Shown piece by piece: positions 21,139-30,010 of a DNA stretch of 62,576 nucleotides. A model generated the notes under the pieces. The model saw only the letters and a program-made list of their open reading frames with translations, had not been told where the DNA came from and made no database searches. Source of the DNA: Crocinitomicaceae bacterium (GTDB lineage: Bacteria; Bacteroidota; Bacteroidia; Flavobacteriales_D; Crocinitomicaceae); NCBI GenBank assembly GCA_020436025.1, contig JAGQYP010000017.1:1-62576 (forward strand), in the 5' to 3' direction. The translations under genes and the position numbers were made by a program. The first letter of the stretch is position 1, and each line of letters opens with the position of its first letter.

Positions 21139-21600
21139 CTAAACGGTAAATGGCAATTCAAACTTGGTTTCAGAAATTTTTCCAGTTTTAGAATCAGTGA
21201 TTTTTACTTTTAAAAAACTATGGTCAGCATCTTTAAGAATACTTCTGTCTGTCACTATTTGTTCTTCGTTATTTTCGTTCACTATTTTATCTCCTATTCT
21301 TGGTAGGAAAGGGTATAAGATTGTGATTTTTTCATCCTCTGTTTTTACCAATCCCATTGCTGTTTCAAAGATTAATTCCTCGAATTTCTCTCCAATCATT
21401 TCTTCATTTAGTTCTTCCTTGGCTTTTTCTGGAACATTTTTAGCCCATTCGAAAAACTTTTCAGTAGAATCTCTTTTTAGCTGAGGTCTTATATAGTCTG
21501 GAAAAGGAGATCGAATATGTTCTTTATCCTTAAACCAGAAATTAAATGCCTGTTCTGCTAATTTGCTTGATTCTATAGTTGAGTTATCTAATTCTTTCAT
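21139..21600 (-). CDS. Hypothetical cytoplasmic protein coupled to ric
   Basis: 153 residues, acidic and charged, without signal or membrane segment. The helical N-terminal half (AFNFWFKDKEHIRSPFPDYI) and beta-rich C-terminal half (DADHSFLKVKITDSKTGKIS) suggest a small two-part fold; I recognise no family. It starts 4 bases after the ric stop codon, so it is co-translated with the Fe-S repair protein and presumably shares its FNR-like promoter. Confidence 0.6.
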   Translation of the reverse strand: MKELDNSTIESSKLAEQAFNFWFKDKEHIRSPFPDYIRPQLKRDSTEKFFEWAKNVPEKAKEELNEEMIGEKFEELIFETAMGLVKTEDEKITILYPFLPRIGDKIVNENNEEQIVTDRSILKDADHSFLKVKITDSKTGKISETKFELPFTV

Positions 21601-21604
21601 CTTC

Positions 21605-22327
21605 CTAATTTTTTAATTGTTTTTCTAGCAAAGCAGCTTTAGGGAAAAGAATATTATTCTCTAAATGAATATGTTGCATTAAATCATCTTGAAATTCACG
21701 AAGTAATTTGTAGACAACCGTATAAGAGTTACATGCGCCTTCAGGTAAAGTATAGTTATCTGAAAGCTCTTCAATTCTCAAAATTAGGTCTCCTGCAACA
21801 TCATGTTCCAGTTCCATATTTTTGATTGGGTATTCAATGGATCCAAAAGGTGACTCTGCAACTAGTCCTCTACTAAGCTGAACGATATAAGGAAAAAGCA
21901 CATTCTCTTCTTTCATCATATGTGTAGTTAGTTCTGTATGAAGACTTATAAAATGATTATTGATTTTAACTAGTTCTGCTTTCCAATCACCATGTACTCT
22001 TGCAACTTTATTGATTAAAGGAAGAATCTGTTCCATTGTTTCTTTTGTATATGTATGATGTTTTGAAACAATGTATTCAGACAAATCTTCAAGAGTTAAT
22101 TCATCAAAATTTGTTTGATCTAACTCTGAGTCTGATTGATCTACTTGATGTAACTCTCCTAATATTTGTTCTAAATCAATTTTTTTGTTTGAAATGATGT
22201 CTTCTAATAATTTTCCTCCACCACAACAAAAATCAATCCCGTAAGATCTGAAAACCTTAGCCTTTCTGTAATCCTCAGCAACAATTTCTCCAACTGTTTT
22301 AGAGGTGTATGTTTTATGTGCTTCCAT
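21605..22327 (-). CDS. ric: Iron-sulfur cluster repair di-iron protein (RIC/YtfE/ScdA)
   Basis: 240 residues from the ATG of MEAHKTYTSK; the frame extends to 22351 without need. The N-terminal ScdA-type domain has the diagnostic DFCCGGGK at about 33-40. The rest is a hemerythrin-like four-helix domain with iron ligands in SKHHTYTKE, NNHFISLHTELTTHMMKEE, MELEHDVAGD and MQHIHLENNILFP. It restores Fe-S clusters damaged by NO or oxidants, which are by-products of nitrate and nitrite respiration. First gene of a two-gene operon. Confidence 0.9.
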   Translation of the reverse strand: MEAHKTYTSKTVGEIVAEDYRKAKVFRSYGIDFCCGGGKLLEDIISNKKIDLEQILGELHQVDQSDSELDQTNFDELTLEDLSEYIVSKHHTYTKETMEQILPLINKVARVHGDWKAELVKINNHFISLHTELTTHMMKEENVLFPYIVQLSRGLVAESPFGSIEYPIKNMELEHDVAGDLILRIEELSDNYTLPEGACNSYTVVYKLLREFQDDLMQHIHLENNILFPKAALLEKQLKN

Positions 22328-22348
22328 ATTATATAAATTGAATACAAT

Positions 22349-22392
22349 CAAAGCTAATTATCTTTTTAAGATTAAAGTATGATTTATATCAT
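22349..22392 (-). promoter_or_regulatory. FNR-like operator and promoter of ric
   Basis: Operator ATGATTTATATCAT at 22379-22392. A perfect TAGCTTTG box on the minus strand begins at 22356, 29.5 bp from the operator centre. The predicted transcript start is near 22344, 17 bases before the ATG. This is the cleanest example of the architecture. Confidence 0.75.
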
Positions 22393-22471
22393 AAAAAGAC
22401 AAGAAAATAATCAGAAATATAATGGAATTAATCTCTAAGTCCTTGTATTGTTTTGTTTTTGAAATTTTTAT

Positions 22472-22855
22472 CTAGATTTCCGTGGTGTGAAATACTTCTA
22501 AAAGAGTATTGAAACCGATTCCTGCTAAAAGAAAAATGATAAAAATATTGAGGAAAATATTTGCGAATTCATCTCTTTTTAGATGGACCATTGCGGCTCC
22601 TGCCATAACCATAGCGAGTCCCGTTGCTGCCATCGGAGTTAGTATTGGAAAAATATTTAATTGATGAGGCAGGATGAGTCCTAAACCGCCAATTATCTCA
22701 ATAAAACCGAAGAGTCTAAGTCTCGAAACTGGGTAATCTTCGGCCCAGCTTACTTTAGATTTTATTTTTTCAAAAGGAAGAAAGACTTTGAGGGATCCAA
22801 AGTAAACAAATAGCAGGGCTAGCCCGATCTGCATAATTAAAATTACTGTTTCCAT
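22472..22855 (-). CDS. DoxX-family membrane protein
   Basis: 127 residues with four membrane helices (about 3-20, 47-65, 68-90, 97-118), the DoxX-like layout. Typical short motifs are QIGLALLFVYFGSLK and FIEIIGGLGLILP. Family members are associated with quinone or thiosulfate redox and oxidative-stress complexes; the role here is open. It has its own FNR-like operator and stands divergent from narK, so it likely belongs to the anaerobic regulon. Confidence 0.75.
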   Translation of the reverse strand: METVILIMQIGLALLFVYFGSLKVFLPFEKIKSKVSWAEDYPVSRLRLFGFIEIIGGLGLILPHQLNIFPILTPMAATGLAMVMAGAAMVHLKRDEFANIFLNIFIIFLLAGIGFNTLLEVFHTTEI

Positions 22856-22871
22856 AAATAAATGTTTTTAG

Positions 22872-22916
22872 CAAAGATAGTTTGCAAACATAGTATTAAA
22901 GTATGACGAAAATCAT
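22872..22916 (-). promoter_or_regulatory. FNR-like operator and promoter of the DoxX gene
   Basis: Operator ATGACGAAAATCAT at 22903-22916 and a perfect TATCTTTG box beginning at 22879 on the minus strand, 30.5 bp from the operator centre. The ATG is at 22855. Confidence 0.7.
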
Positions 22917-22962
22917 AAAATAAAAATTTATAAAAACTCAAAAAAAAATCAAGTGTAATGAA

Positions 22963-23059
22963 ATGACGAAAATCATAGAAACACAGCAAGTTAGGTCGGG
23001 TTATACCGTAAAATATGATATAAATCACATTGACAAGGTGATTTACTCATTTAGTACTC
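22963..23059 (+). promoter_or_regulatory. Two FNR-like operators upstream of narK1
   Basis: ATGACGAAAATCAT at 22963-22976 is identical to the DoxX operator. ATGATATAAATCAC lies at 23015-23028. A weak box, TAGTACTC (23052-23059), begins 30.5 bp after the second centre. With the DoxX site, three operators occupy the 244-base divergent gap at roughly 50-60 bp intervals. Confidence 0.6.
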
Positions 23060-23099
23060 TATTGCATAGAGGTAATTTTAGGTATTCAAATACACGATT

Positions 23100-25067
23100 A
23101 TGGAAGCAGATAGATTTAAATTATTCGATTTCACACAAGAGAAAGTACGGGTATTACACTATACCTGGATTGCATTTTTTCTAACCTTCTTTGTTTGGTT
23201 CAATATGGCTCCATTGAAGTCTGCAATGGTAGAAGCATTTACATTTTTGGATATGCAGAATTTTAAGTCCTTGTTATTATGTAACGTGGCCTTAACTATT
23301 CCTGCCAGGATAATTGTTGGAGCTTTAGTTGATAAACATGGACCTCGGGTTGTATTTGCTGGATTGATGGTGCTTATGTTGATTCCAGGTTTATTTTTCG
23401 CATTTGGAGACTCTTTTGTTCAGTTGGTTGTTTCTAGGTTGCTATTGAGTTCCATTGGAGCTGGGTTTGTTATCGGTATTAAAATGACGGATAACTGGTT
23501 TCCTCCAAAACATATAGGAAGAGCAGAAGGTTTTTATGCAGGTTGGGGGAATTTTGGTTCCGCTGCTGCGGCTGGTTTAATCCCAGTTATTGGTTTGTAT
23601 TTAATAGGAGGTACAGTAGGTTGGAGATGGTCTATGGCTATTAGCTCAATTATTACTGCAGCTTACGGAGTGTTCTATTATTTTGCTGTTCGAGATTATC
23701 CGACAGGAGCTGAACCGAAAAAGACTTCAGGGAAGAAAAGTAGCATAATGCCTGTATCTTCCAGGTTAGGGTTATTTGGTTATTTGTTCTGGACAATTCC
23801 TTTATATGCTGCTTTAGGTTTATTGGCAAATAACCTGCAAAAGCAACAAATTATTTCTCATGAATTTACAGTGACAGAGCAGGATGATAACGCTCGAACT
23901 TATCTTGAAGAAGCGGATATGGTTCAGGTTCTTTCTACCGGAGGGGCTCATAATTTCTTCAAAAAAGGGAATGAGATTAAACTGTATTCAAATGGAGAAG
24001 TGAGTGAGGTTTATAAAGCTGATGCGCCTCCTGCTCCAAGTGCTGAGCTAAGACATAAATTTGAAAATGCCGAAAAAGTTGAAGTATATAAAGAAGGAAA
24101 GCTTAAACTAAAAATCAAGAAGAAAGAAATTCTTGGGCAATATGATGCTTTGAAAGTAAATAAAAAATACGCCAAAGCGGAGATCATGCCGATTTATGAA
24201 AAGTCTGATTTAAATGGTTTTTATAAGGCTGAAGTTGGAGGAACGCATATAAGAACTTTCAAACATATGTACTCCAAAGAGATGATGTATTTGATTTGGG
24301 GGATTTTGGCTCTCATGTATTTCTATAAAGCCTTTAAAATTCTACAATTCAATGTCCCAAGATTGAAAGCCGGGATTCCTGAAGAAGAAAAATATCCTTA
24401 CAGTAGTGTGGGCGCATTAAATACAACCTACTTTGCCAATTTTGGTGCAGAATTAGCAGTAGTGTCGATGCTTCCTATGTTTTTTGAGGGAATATTCAAT
24501 TTCACTCCTCAAATGGCGGGATTTGTAGCCATGTCATTTGCCTTTGTGAATCTATTTGCACGACCACTGGGCGGTTATCTTTCTGACAAAATGGGGTCTA
24601 GAAAAAAGACCATGTTGATGTATATGGTAGGAATTACCCTAGGTTTCTTTTTGATGGGACTTATTGCAAGATATGATGGGGTAGATCAAAATGGGACACA
24701 ATTATTAGCTCCGATGTTCGAAGGAAATTGGTGGATTGTAGTTTCTGTAATTATTACCATGTTCTGTTCAATGTTTGTTCAAGGAGCAGAAGGTGCGACA
24801 TTTGCTATGATTCCGGCGATTAAAAAGGACTTAACGGGTAGAATTGCCGGTATGGCCGGGGCTTATGGGAATGTAGGGGCAGTTACATATCTATTCATAC
24901 TAAGTCAAGTGGATTCAAAAACATTTTTCTTCATTCTTTCGGCTGGTGCTGCGGTAAGTGTGGTGGCATGTTTGCTCCTTTTGAAGGAACCTAAAAATTC
25001 ATTTGGTGAAGGAGAAGAAGAGCTTGTAGAAGAGAAAGAAGAATTGGTGGCAGAAGCTGCTGTTTAA
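23100..25067 (+). CDS. narK: NarK-type nitrate/nitrite transporter with inserted domain
   Basis: 655 residues, about 200 more than a normal NarK. It is a major-facilitator protein with the loop motif GALVDKHGPR, the nitrate signature-like GWGNFGSAAAAG near 143 and a second-half LFARPLGGYLSDKMGSRKK. An extra hydrophobic segment (GLFGYLFWTIPLYAALGLLA, about 223-242), then a soluble charged region of about 145 residues (about 245-390), then another hydrophobic segment (YLIWGILALMYFYKAF) are inserted between the halves. Topology counting places the soluble part in the periplasm. First gene of the narK1-narK2-porin operon. Confidence 0.85.
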   Translation: MEADRFKLFDFTQEKVRVLHYTWIAFFLTFFVWFNMAPLKSAMVEAFTFLDMQNFKSLLLCNVALTIPARIIVGALVDKHGPRVVFAGLMVLMLIPGLFFAFGDSFVQLVVSRLLLSSIGAGFVIGIKMTDNWFPPKHIGRAEGFYAGWGNFGSAAAAGLIPVIGLYLIGGTVGWRWSMAISSIITAAYGVFYYFAVRDYPTGAEPKKTSGKKSSIMPVSSRLGLFGYLFWTIPLYAALGLLANNLQKQQIISHEFTVTEQDDNARTYLEEADMVQVLSTGGAHNFFKKGNEIKLYSNGEVSEVYKADAPPAPSAELRHKFENAEKVEVYKEGKLKLKIKKKEILGQYDALKVNKKYAKAEIMPIYEKSDLNGFYKAEVGGTHIRTFKHMYSKEMMYLIWGILALMYFYKAFKILQFNVPRLKAGIPEEEKYPYSSVGALNTTYFANFGAELAVVSMLPMFFEGIFNFTPQMAGFVAMSFAFVNLFARPLGGYLSDKMGSRKKTMLMYMVGITLGFFLMGLIARYDGVDQNGTQLLAPMFEGNWWIVVSVIITMFCSMFVQGAEGATFAMIPAIKKDLTGRIAGMAGAYGNVGAVTYLFILSQVDSKTFFFILSAGAAVSVVACLLLLKEPKNSFGEGEEELVEEKEELVAEAAV

Positions 25068-25112
25068 GAGAATATAGAATCAATTGATTCAGCTAACTAA
25101 AAACGAACAATT

Positions 25113-26744
25113 ATGAGTGTAAACATTGAAAAGTGGGATGTCGAGGACGAAGGTTTCTGGAATTCTACAGGAAAGAAAATTGCGAATAGAAATTTGTGGG
25201 CCTCTATTCCTGCATTACTTCTGGCCTTTTCGGTTTGGATTATGTGGGGAGTCTTGGTGAAGTATATGAAGGAGTTTGGATACAACTTTGGCTTAACGGA
25301 TGGGCTTGCACCAGGAACGGATGCATACAAAGCCGCGTTGAAAGAGGTTAATAATTTGTACTATACTCTACCTGCAATTGCTGGATTAGCAGGGGCAACT
25401 TTAAGACTTCCAAACTCATTCTTGATTTCACTTGGAGGTGGTCGAAATGTCATTTTCACGACTACAGCTTTGTTGCTGATTCCGGCTATTGGAACAGGAT
25501 TAGCATTGAGTGATATTAATTCTCCTTATTTGTTTTTTGCCAGTATGGCTTTGCTTTCTGGTTTTGGAGGTGGGAATTTTGCTTCTTCAATGAGTAATAT
25601 TTCATTCTTCTTCCCAAAAAAAATGCAAGGATATTCATTAGGGATGAATGCAGGATTAGGGAATTTAGGAGTCGCAGTAATGCAAAAATTGATTCCTTTC
25701 ATTATTACTTTTTCAATTTTTGGTGGTACAGTTGGTGCAGTAGCAACTTCAGCAAAAGGAATTCCATTTGAGGGAATACAAAATGGAGCATGGGTTTGGG
25801 TACCTTTAATTGCTTTAGCTTCTATTGGTGCTTTCTTTGGAATGAATAATGTTTCCACAGGAACGCCAAGTCTGCCAAATACCGCTCAAGGAGTGAGCAA
25901 AACGCTTTATATGGTGTTTCTAGGATTGGTTGCTGCTGGTGTAGGGGCTTATTTATTGGTTGGACTACCATGGGGAGATTGGGGGATGAAGAATGCTGCG
26001 ATGTGGATTGTGCTTCCTGTTGTTGTGATTCTTTCAGTGTTATTGATGAAGCACGCAACTCCTAAGGAAATCAAAGCAAATTTATCAAAACAATTTTCCA
26101 TTTTAGGTGATAAGCATAATTGGATCATGACCATCATTTATACCATGACTTTTGGTTCGTTTATTGGGTATTCGATGGTATTTCCAAAATTAGCTCAGGA
26201 TATTTTTGTCTATACAAATCCTGAGAATCCAGAATGGGCCAATCCAAATGCCCCAAATATTATGTTGTGGGCATTTTTAGGGCCAATGTTTGGTGCGTTA
26301 GTGAGACCAGTTGGAGGAATTTTGGCCGATAAAGTGAATAGTGGAGCCAAAGTAACAATGTGGAGTACCATTTTTCAAATCATTGCAGCTCTTGCAGTGG
26401 CCTATTTTGTAATCCAAGCGAAAGGATCAGAAACTCCTGAGCAATATTGGTGGCCATTTTTTGCTTGTTTTATGGTTCTTTTCTTGACTACAGGTATTGG
26501 GAATGGATCTACTTTTAGAAGTATTCCTTACATCTTTCCAAAAGAAAAAGCGGGACCGGTTCTAGGTTGGACTTCAGCTATTGCGGCTTATGGTGCATTC
26601 ATTATTCCTAAAGTATTTGGTCAACAAGTAAAAGCAGGGCATGCGGAATATGCTTTGTACGGTTTTGCGGTCTATTATCTTATCTGTCTTATCCTAAACT
26701 GGTGGTACTATCAAGGGCCAAAACGAGAATTTGATAATCCTTAA
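25113..26744 (+). CDS. narK: NarK-type nitrate/nitrite transporter, E. coli NarK-like
   Basis: 543 residues, 12 predicted helices. The N-terminus (VEDEGFWNSTGKKIANRNLW) and the GFGGGNFASSMSNISFFFPK and GMNAGLGNLGVAVMQ motifs closely follow E. coli NarK, including the nitrate signature and the conserved substrate Arg in LRLPNSF and VRPVGG. It exchanges nitrate for nitrite or imports nitrate. The first transporter of the operon is of the other NarK subtype, so the pair resembles the NarK1/NarK2 arrangement of denitrifiers. 45 bases follow the first narK. Confidence 0.9.
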   Translation: MSVNIEKWDVEDEGFWNSTGKKIANRNLWASIPALLLAFSVWIMWGVLVKYMKEFGYNFGLTDGLAPGTDAYKAALKEVNNLYYTLPAIAGLAGATLRLPNSFLISLGGGRNVIFTTTALLLIPAIGTGLALSDINSPYLFFASMALLSGFGGGNFASSMSNISFFFPKKMQGYSLGMNAGLGNLGVAVMQKLIPFIITFSIFGGTVGAVATSAKGIPFEGIQNGAWVWVPLIALASIGAFFGMNNVSTGTPSLPNTAQGVSKTLYMVFLGLVAAGVGAYLLVGLPWGDWGMKNAAMWIVLPVVVILSVLLMKHATPKEIKANLSKQFSILGDKHNWIMTIIYTMTFGSFIGYSMVFPKLAQDIFVYTNPENPEWANPNAPNIMLWAFLGPMFGALVRPVGGILADKVNSGAKVTMWSTIFQIIAALAVAYFVIQAKGSETPEQYWWPFFACFMVLFLTTGIGNGSTFRSIPYIFPKEKAGPVLGWTSAIAAYGAFIIPKVFGQQVKAGHAEYALYGFAVYYLICLILNWWYYQGPKREFDNP

Positions 26745-26785
26745 TTCAAACAATAATAAATAAGCATACATAAAAACAGATAGTT

Positions 26786-28141
26786 ATGAGATTTAATTTA
26801 AAAGGAGTACTAGTGGGGACCGCCTTTGTATTGGTGGGCAGTAGTTCTTTCTCTCAGTTTAATTTATCAGGTGAAGTGAGACCAAGAGCAGAGTTCAGGA
26901 ATGGCTACAAAACCCTTCCTGATACAATCAATAAACCTGCATTTTTTATTAGTCAAAGAACAAGATTGAAATTTAGGTACGACCATGAGAAATTCACTTT
27001 TTTTGTTTCTCTGCAAGATGTAAGAACTTGGGGGAACCAAAAACAGTTAGTTGCCAATGAAGCCAATGCTGTTTCATTACACGAAGCCTGGGGGTTGGTT
27101 AGATTTGGAAAAAAATGGGGAATGAAATTTGGTCGTCAGGAAGTGAATTATGACGACCAGAGAATGTTTGGTGCTGTGAATTGGACACAACAGGCGAGAA
27201 GTCATGATATGTTGATGTTTAAATTTATGGGGGATAAGTTCAAATTGGATGTAGCTGGTGCTTATAACCAAAGCAAAGAGAATTTATTTAATACCATTTA
27301 TACCACGACTGGAAATTACAAAGTGGAATCTCACATCTGGGCGAATTACAATATCAAAGACAAAGTGAAAATTAGTGGATTGGTTTTGATGCTAGGACAA
27401 CAGGTTTCATTTATCGATTCCAATTTGATTCAAAGAAATCACGATAATTATTCTTTAACCATGGGAACGCATGTTAACTTTAAACTAAAGGATTTTGGTG
27501 GAGAGTTCAATGGTTTTTATCAGTTAGGAAGCACGGCTACTCAAGTAGCGAAGTCGATTTCTGCTTTCAATTTTAAACTGGATCTTTATTACAAAGTGAA
27601 AAATTTCAAATTTACTCTAGGTTATGAAATTCTTTCTGGTCAAGGGCAAACAGATACTTCTGCTTCTTATGGAAGTGTTTCCAGATCATTTAATCCATTT
27701 TTTGGGACAAACCACAAATTCAATGGATTTATGGATTATTTCTTTGTAGGGAATCATTTAGGAACTGTTGGTTTGCAAGATGCTTATTTTAAGTTTGCTT
27801 ATAAACACGAAAAATTCAATATTGGATTGGATGCGCACGGATTTTTTTCAGCGGCTCCTGTATTAGATCAAAATCATTTTAATACTACAGGTGAGTACAA
27901 AGGAATGCACCCTTTTATTGGTTTAGAACTCGATTTATCAGCTGGTGTAAAAATTGCCAAATGGACCAGTCTTAAATTGGGGTATTCTCAAATGTTTTCA
28001 AGCGCGACAATGGCTGCTTTAAAAGGTGGAGATAGAACCCTTTTCAATAATTGGGCTTATGTGATGATTGTTTTCAATCCAACAATTTTTGATCAAAAAG
28101 CATTTCAAGAGAAAAAGGCGAAGAAGGAAGCCGATAAATAG
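26786..28141 (+). CDS. Outer-membrane beta-barrel (alginate-export/porin-like)
   Basis: 451 residues with a signal peptide (about 1-24, ending SSSFSQ). The mature protein starts FNLSGEVRPRAEFRNGY and continues as alternating hydrophobic and polar strands, with FGRQEVNYDDQRMFG at about 112-126. This is typical of the alginate-export/porin type of Bacteroidetes. Terminal residues are lysine-rich (KKAKKEADK). It is 42 bases behind narK2 and ahead of a terminator, so I infer an outer-membrane channel for nitrate or nitrite; substrate specificity is not proven by sequence. Confidence 0.75.
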   Translation: MRFNLKGVLVGTAFVLVGSSSFSQFNLSGEVRPRAEFRNGYKTLPDTINKPAFFISQRTRLKFRYDHEKFTFFVSLQDVRTWGNQKQLVANEANAVSLHEAWGLVRFGKKWGMKFGRQEVNYDDQRMFGAVNWTQQARSHDMLMFKFMGDKFKLDVAGAYNQSKENLFNTIYTTTGNYKVESHIWANYNIKDKVKISGLVLMLGQQVSFIDSNLIQRNHDNYSLTMGTHVNFKLKDFGGEFNGFYQLGSTATQVAKSISAFNFKLDLYYKVKNFKFTLGYEILSGQGQTDTSASYGSVSRSFNPFFGTNHKFNGFMDYFFVGNHLGTVGLQDAYFKFAYKHEKFNIGLDAHGFFSAAPVLDQNHFNTTGEYKGMHPFIGLELDLSAGVKIAKWTSLKLGYSQMFSSATMAALKGGDRTLFNNWAYVMIVFNPTIFDQKAFQEKKAKKEADK

Positions 28142-28162
28142 TTTTTTCCATGTTCTGATAGT

Positions 28163-28203
28163 TAAAGACCTACCCCAAGCGTCGGGGTGGGTCTTTGCTT
28201 TTT
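28163..28203 (+). terminator. Rho-independent terminator of the narK operon
   Basis: Stem AAAGACCTACCCC / GGGGTGGGTCTTT (13 bp with one wobble pair), loop AAGCGTC, then GC and a T7 run. About 25 bases after the porin stop. Confidence 0.85.
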
Positions 28204-28233
28204 TTAATAGTCTGTTGAATTTATTTGATAAAA

Positions 28234-28247
28234 ATGATTTAAATCAT
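28234..28247 (+). promoter_or_regulatory. FNR-like operator upstream of hemerythrin-moaA
   Basis: ATGATTTAAATCAT, perfect half-sites, centre 67 bp before the hemerythrin ATG. The expected box position (around 28270-28279) holds only a weak TATTAGCA. Confidence 0.6.
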
Positions 28248-28307
28248 ATAATTATCTGTTCATTCAACCGATATTAGCAGAAGTATTTATTGTCTAAAAA
28301 GAAAAAT

Positions 28308-29012
28308 ATGAGAATAATCAGCAAAGATGGAAAGAGAATTGATGGGAAGGAGAGCACTGCAGCCATCAAGAAAAAACTTAAGGAGGAGGATCCTATCATC
28401 GTAAATGCCACAAAGGATGAAGACATGGAAGAATTGTCACCAATGGATCCGCCAGATGCCTATGATGAAAAAAGAACTGTTTCCAAAGATGTTGCTGTTT
28501 CAAACAAAATGCTACTTGAATTAATGGAGGAGCATAAGGCAGTAATTGAACATTGTGATGAATTTGAAAAGGCGCTCAACGAATTCAAGGAGGCTGGCTT
28601 TTATATTACAAAAGAAATTAACGACACCTTTAATAAATTCTTTGTCTTTTTTGATGAGGAAGTTTTGAAGCACAATCGCAAAGAAGAAAGAGGATTATTT
28701 CCAGTACTTCATGAAAGAATGCTTGAAACCGGAGAGCATAGTGAAGGAGAAAATCCACATACTCCGGTAGACTTAATGGAAGATGATCATGTGAAGTTTG
28801 TTCAGTTGGCGACACTTTCTTTTAATTTACTTGGATTGGCCATGCGATTAAAGGACAATGAAGCGAGAGGAATTACGTTTGATTTGGCTTATAATAATGG
28901 AAAAGAACTTGTAGAAATGCTACGATTACATATCTTTAGAGAAGATAATACGTTGTTTCCAATCGCTCAAAACATTCTTACAAAAGAAGATTTTAGTTTA
29001 TTAAATGCATAA
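28308..29012 (+). CDS. Hemerythrin-domain protein
   Basis: 234 residues from the ATG at 28308; the frame also offers a TTG 18 bases upstream. A charged N-terminal 60 residues (MRIISKDGKRIDGKES) precede a hemerythrin-like four-helix domain. Candidate iron ligands are in MEEHKAVIEHCDEFE, EVLKHNRKEERGLFP, MEDDHVKFVQL and MLRLHIFREDNTLFP, each His/Glu patterned as in the family. It probably binds O2 or NO, or serves Fe-S repair together with ric. Its 3' end overlaps moaA by 8 bases, so the two are co-translated. Confidence 0.82.
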   Translation: MRIISKDGKRIDGKESTAAIKKKLKEEDPIIVNATKDEDMEELSPMDPPDAYDEKRTVSKDVAVSNKMLLELMEEHKAVIEHCDEFEKALNEFKEAGFYITKEINDTFNKFFVFFDEEVLKHNRKEERGLFPVLHERMLETGEHSEGENPHTPVDLMEDDHVKFVQLATLSFNLLGLAMRLKDNEARGITFDLAYNNGKELVEMLRLHIFREDNTLFPIAQNILTKEDFSLLNA

Positions 29013-30006
29013 GACTCCTCAAAATATTGTAGACCAATTTGGTCGAGTTCACGATTACCTCAGAATATCTCTTACTGAAAGATGTAATTTAAGATGTTTC
29101 TATTGCATGCCGGAGGAAGGAATTGAATTAAGAGATAAATCTTGTTTCATGTCTAGTGAGGAAGTTTTGGATATTGCGAAAACTTTTGTGGGCTTAGGAG
29201 TAAAAAAAATTCGATTAACTGGGGGAGAGCCTTTGATCAAAAAGGATGCGAAAAATGTAATCCTTCAGTTGGGTAAATTACCAGTCGAGTTAGCAATTAC
29301 AACTAACGGAGTTCTGGTTGATCGATTCATTGATGTTTTTAAAGAGGCTGGAATTAAAAAAGTCAACGTGAGTTTGGATTCCTTGAACGAGCAACTATTC
29401 AATAAAATTTCACGCCGAAGTTATTTCCAAAAGATCAAGGAGAATATTTCTTTGTTAGTGAAAGAGGGGTTTGAAACCAAAATCAATGTAGTCGTAATTA
29501 AAGATGTGAATGAGCACGAAATAGTTGATTTTGTGAAATGGACACAAAAGGAAAATGTGCATGTTCGGTTTATTGAATTTATGCCTTTTGATGGTAATAA
29601 ATGGGAGTGGGAAAGAAAGGTCTCTTATAAAAAGATCTATGAAATTATTGAAAAGGAATACGGGGCAAATAGAATCCTAAAAATTCAGGATGCTAAAAAT
29701 GATACTTCTAAAAATTATAGATTATTTGACGGGAAAGGAACCTTTGGAGTAATTGCTTCTGTAACTAATCCATTTTGCGATACCTGCAATCGAATCCGTC
29801 TTACAGCCGATGGTAAAATCAAGAATTGTTTATTTTCGCAATCAGAAACAGATTTGCTTACCGCTCATCGCAATGGGGTAGATATAAAAAGTTTAATTAT
29901 GACTTCAATCTTAACCAAAGAAAAGCAAAGAGGAGGAGTAGGAGAGTTTGATCAGCTTCAAATGGATAAAATGAAGAATAGAAGTATGATTGCTATTGGA
30001 GGATAA
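29005..30006 (+). CDS. moaA: GTP 3',8-cyclase MoaA
   Basis: 333 residues. Radical SAM motif CNLRCFYC (Cys27, Cys31, Cys34) with the MoaA-specific MPEEGIEL after it, the SAM-binding RLTGGEPLIKKD, and a C-terminal second 4Fe-4S site CDTCNRIRLTADGKIKNC. It ends in Gly-Gly (IAIGG), the tail required in the MoaA reaction. First step of molybdenum cofactor synthesis from GTP. It sits apart from the moeA-moaCB cluster but under another copy of the same operator. Confidence 0.96.
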   Translation: MHKTPQNIVDQFGRVHDYLRISLTERCNLRCFYCMPEEGIELRDKSCFMSSEEVLDIAKTFVGLGVKKIRLTGGEPLIKKDAKNVILQLGKLPVELAITTNGVLVDRFIDVFKEAGIKKVNVSLDSLNEQLFNKISRRSYFQKIKENISLLVKEGFETKINVVVIKDVNEHEIVDFVKWTQKENVHVRFIEFMPFDGNKWEWERKVSYKKIYEIIEKEYGANRILKIQDAKNDTSKNYRLFDGKGTFGVIASVTNPFCDTCNRIRLTADGKIKNCLFSQSETDLLTAHRNGVDIKSLIMTSILTKEKQRGGVGEFDQLQMDKMKNRSMIAIGG

Positions 30007-30010
30007 GAAT

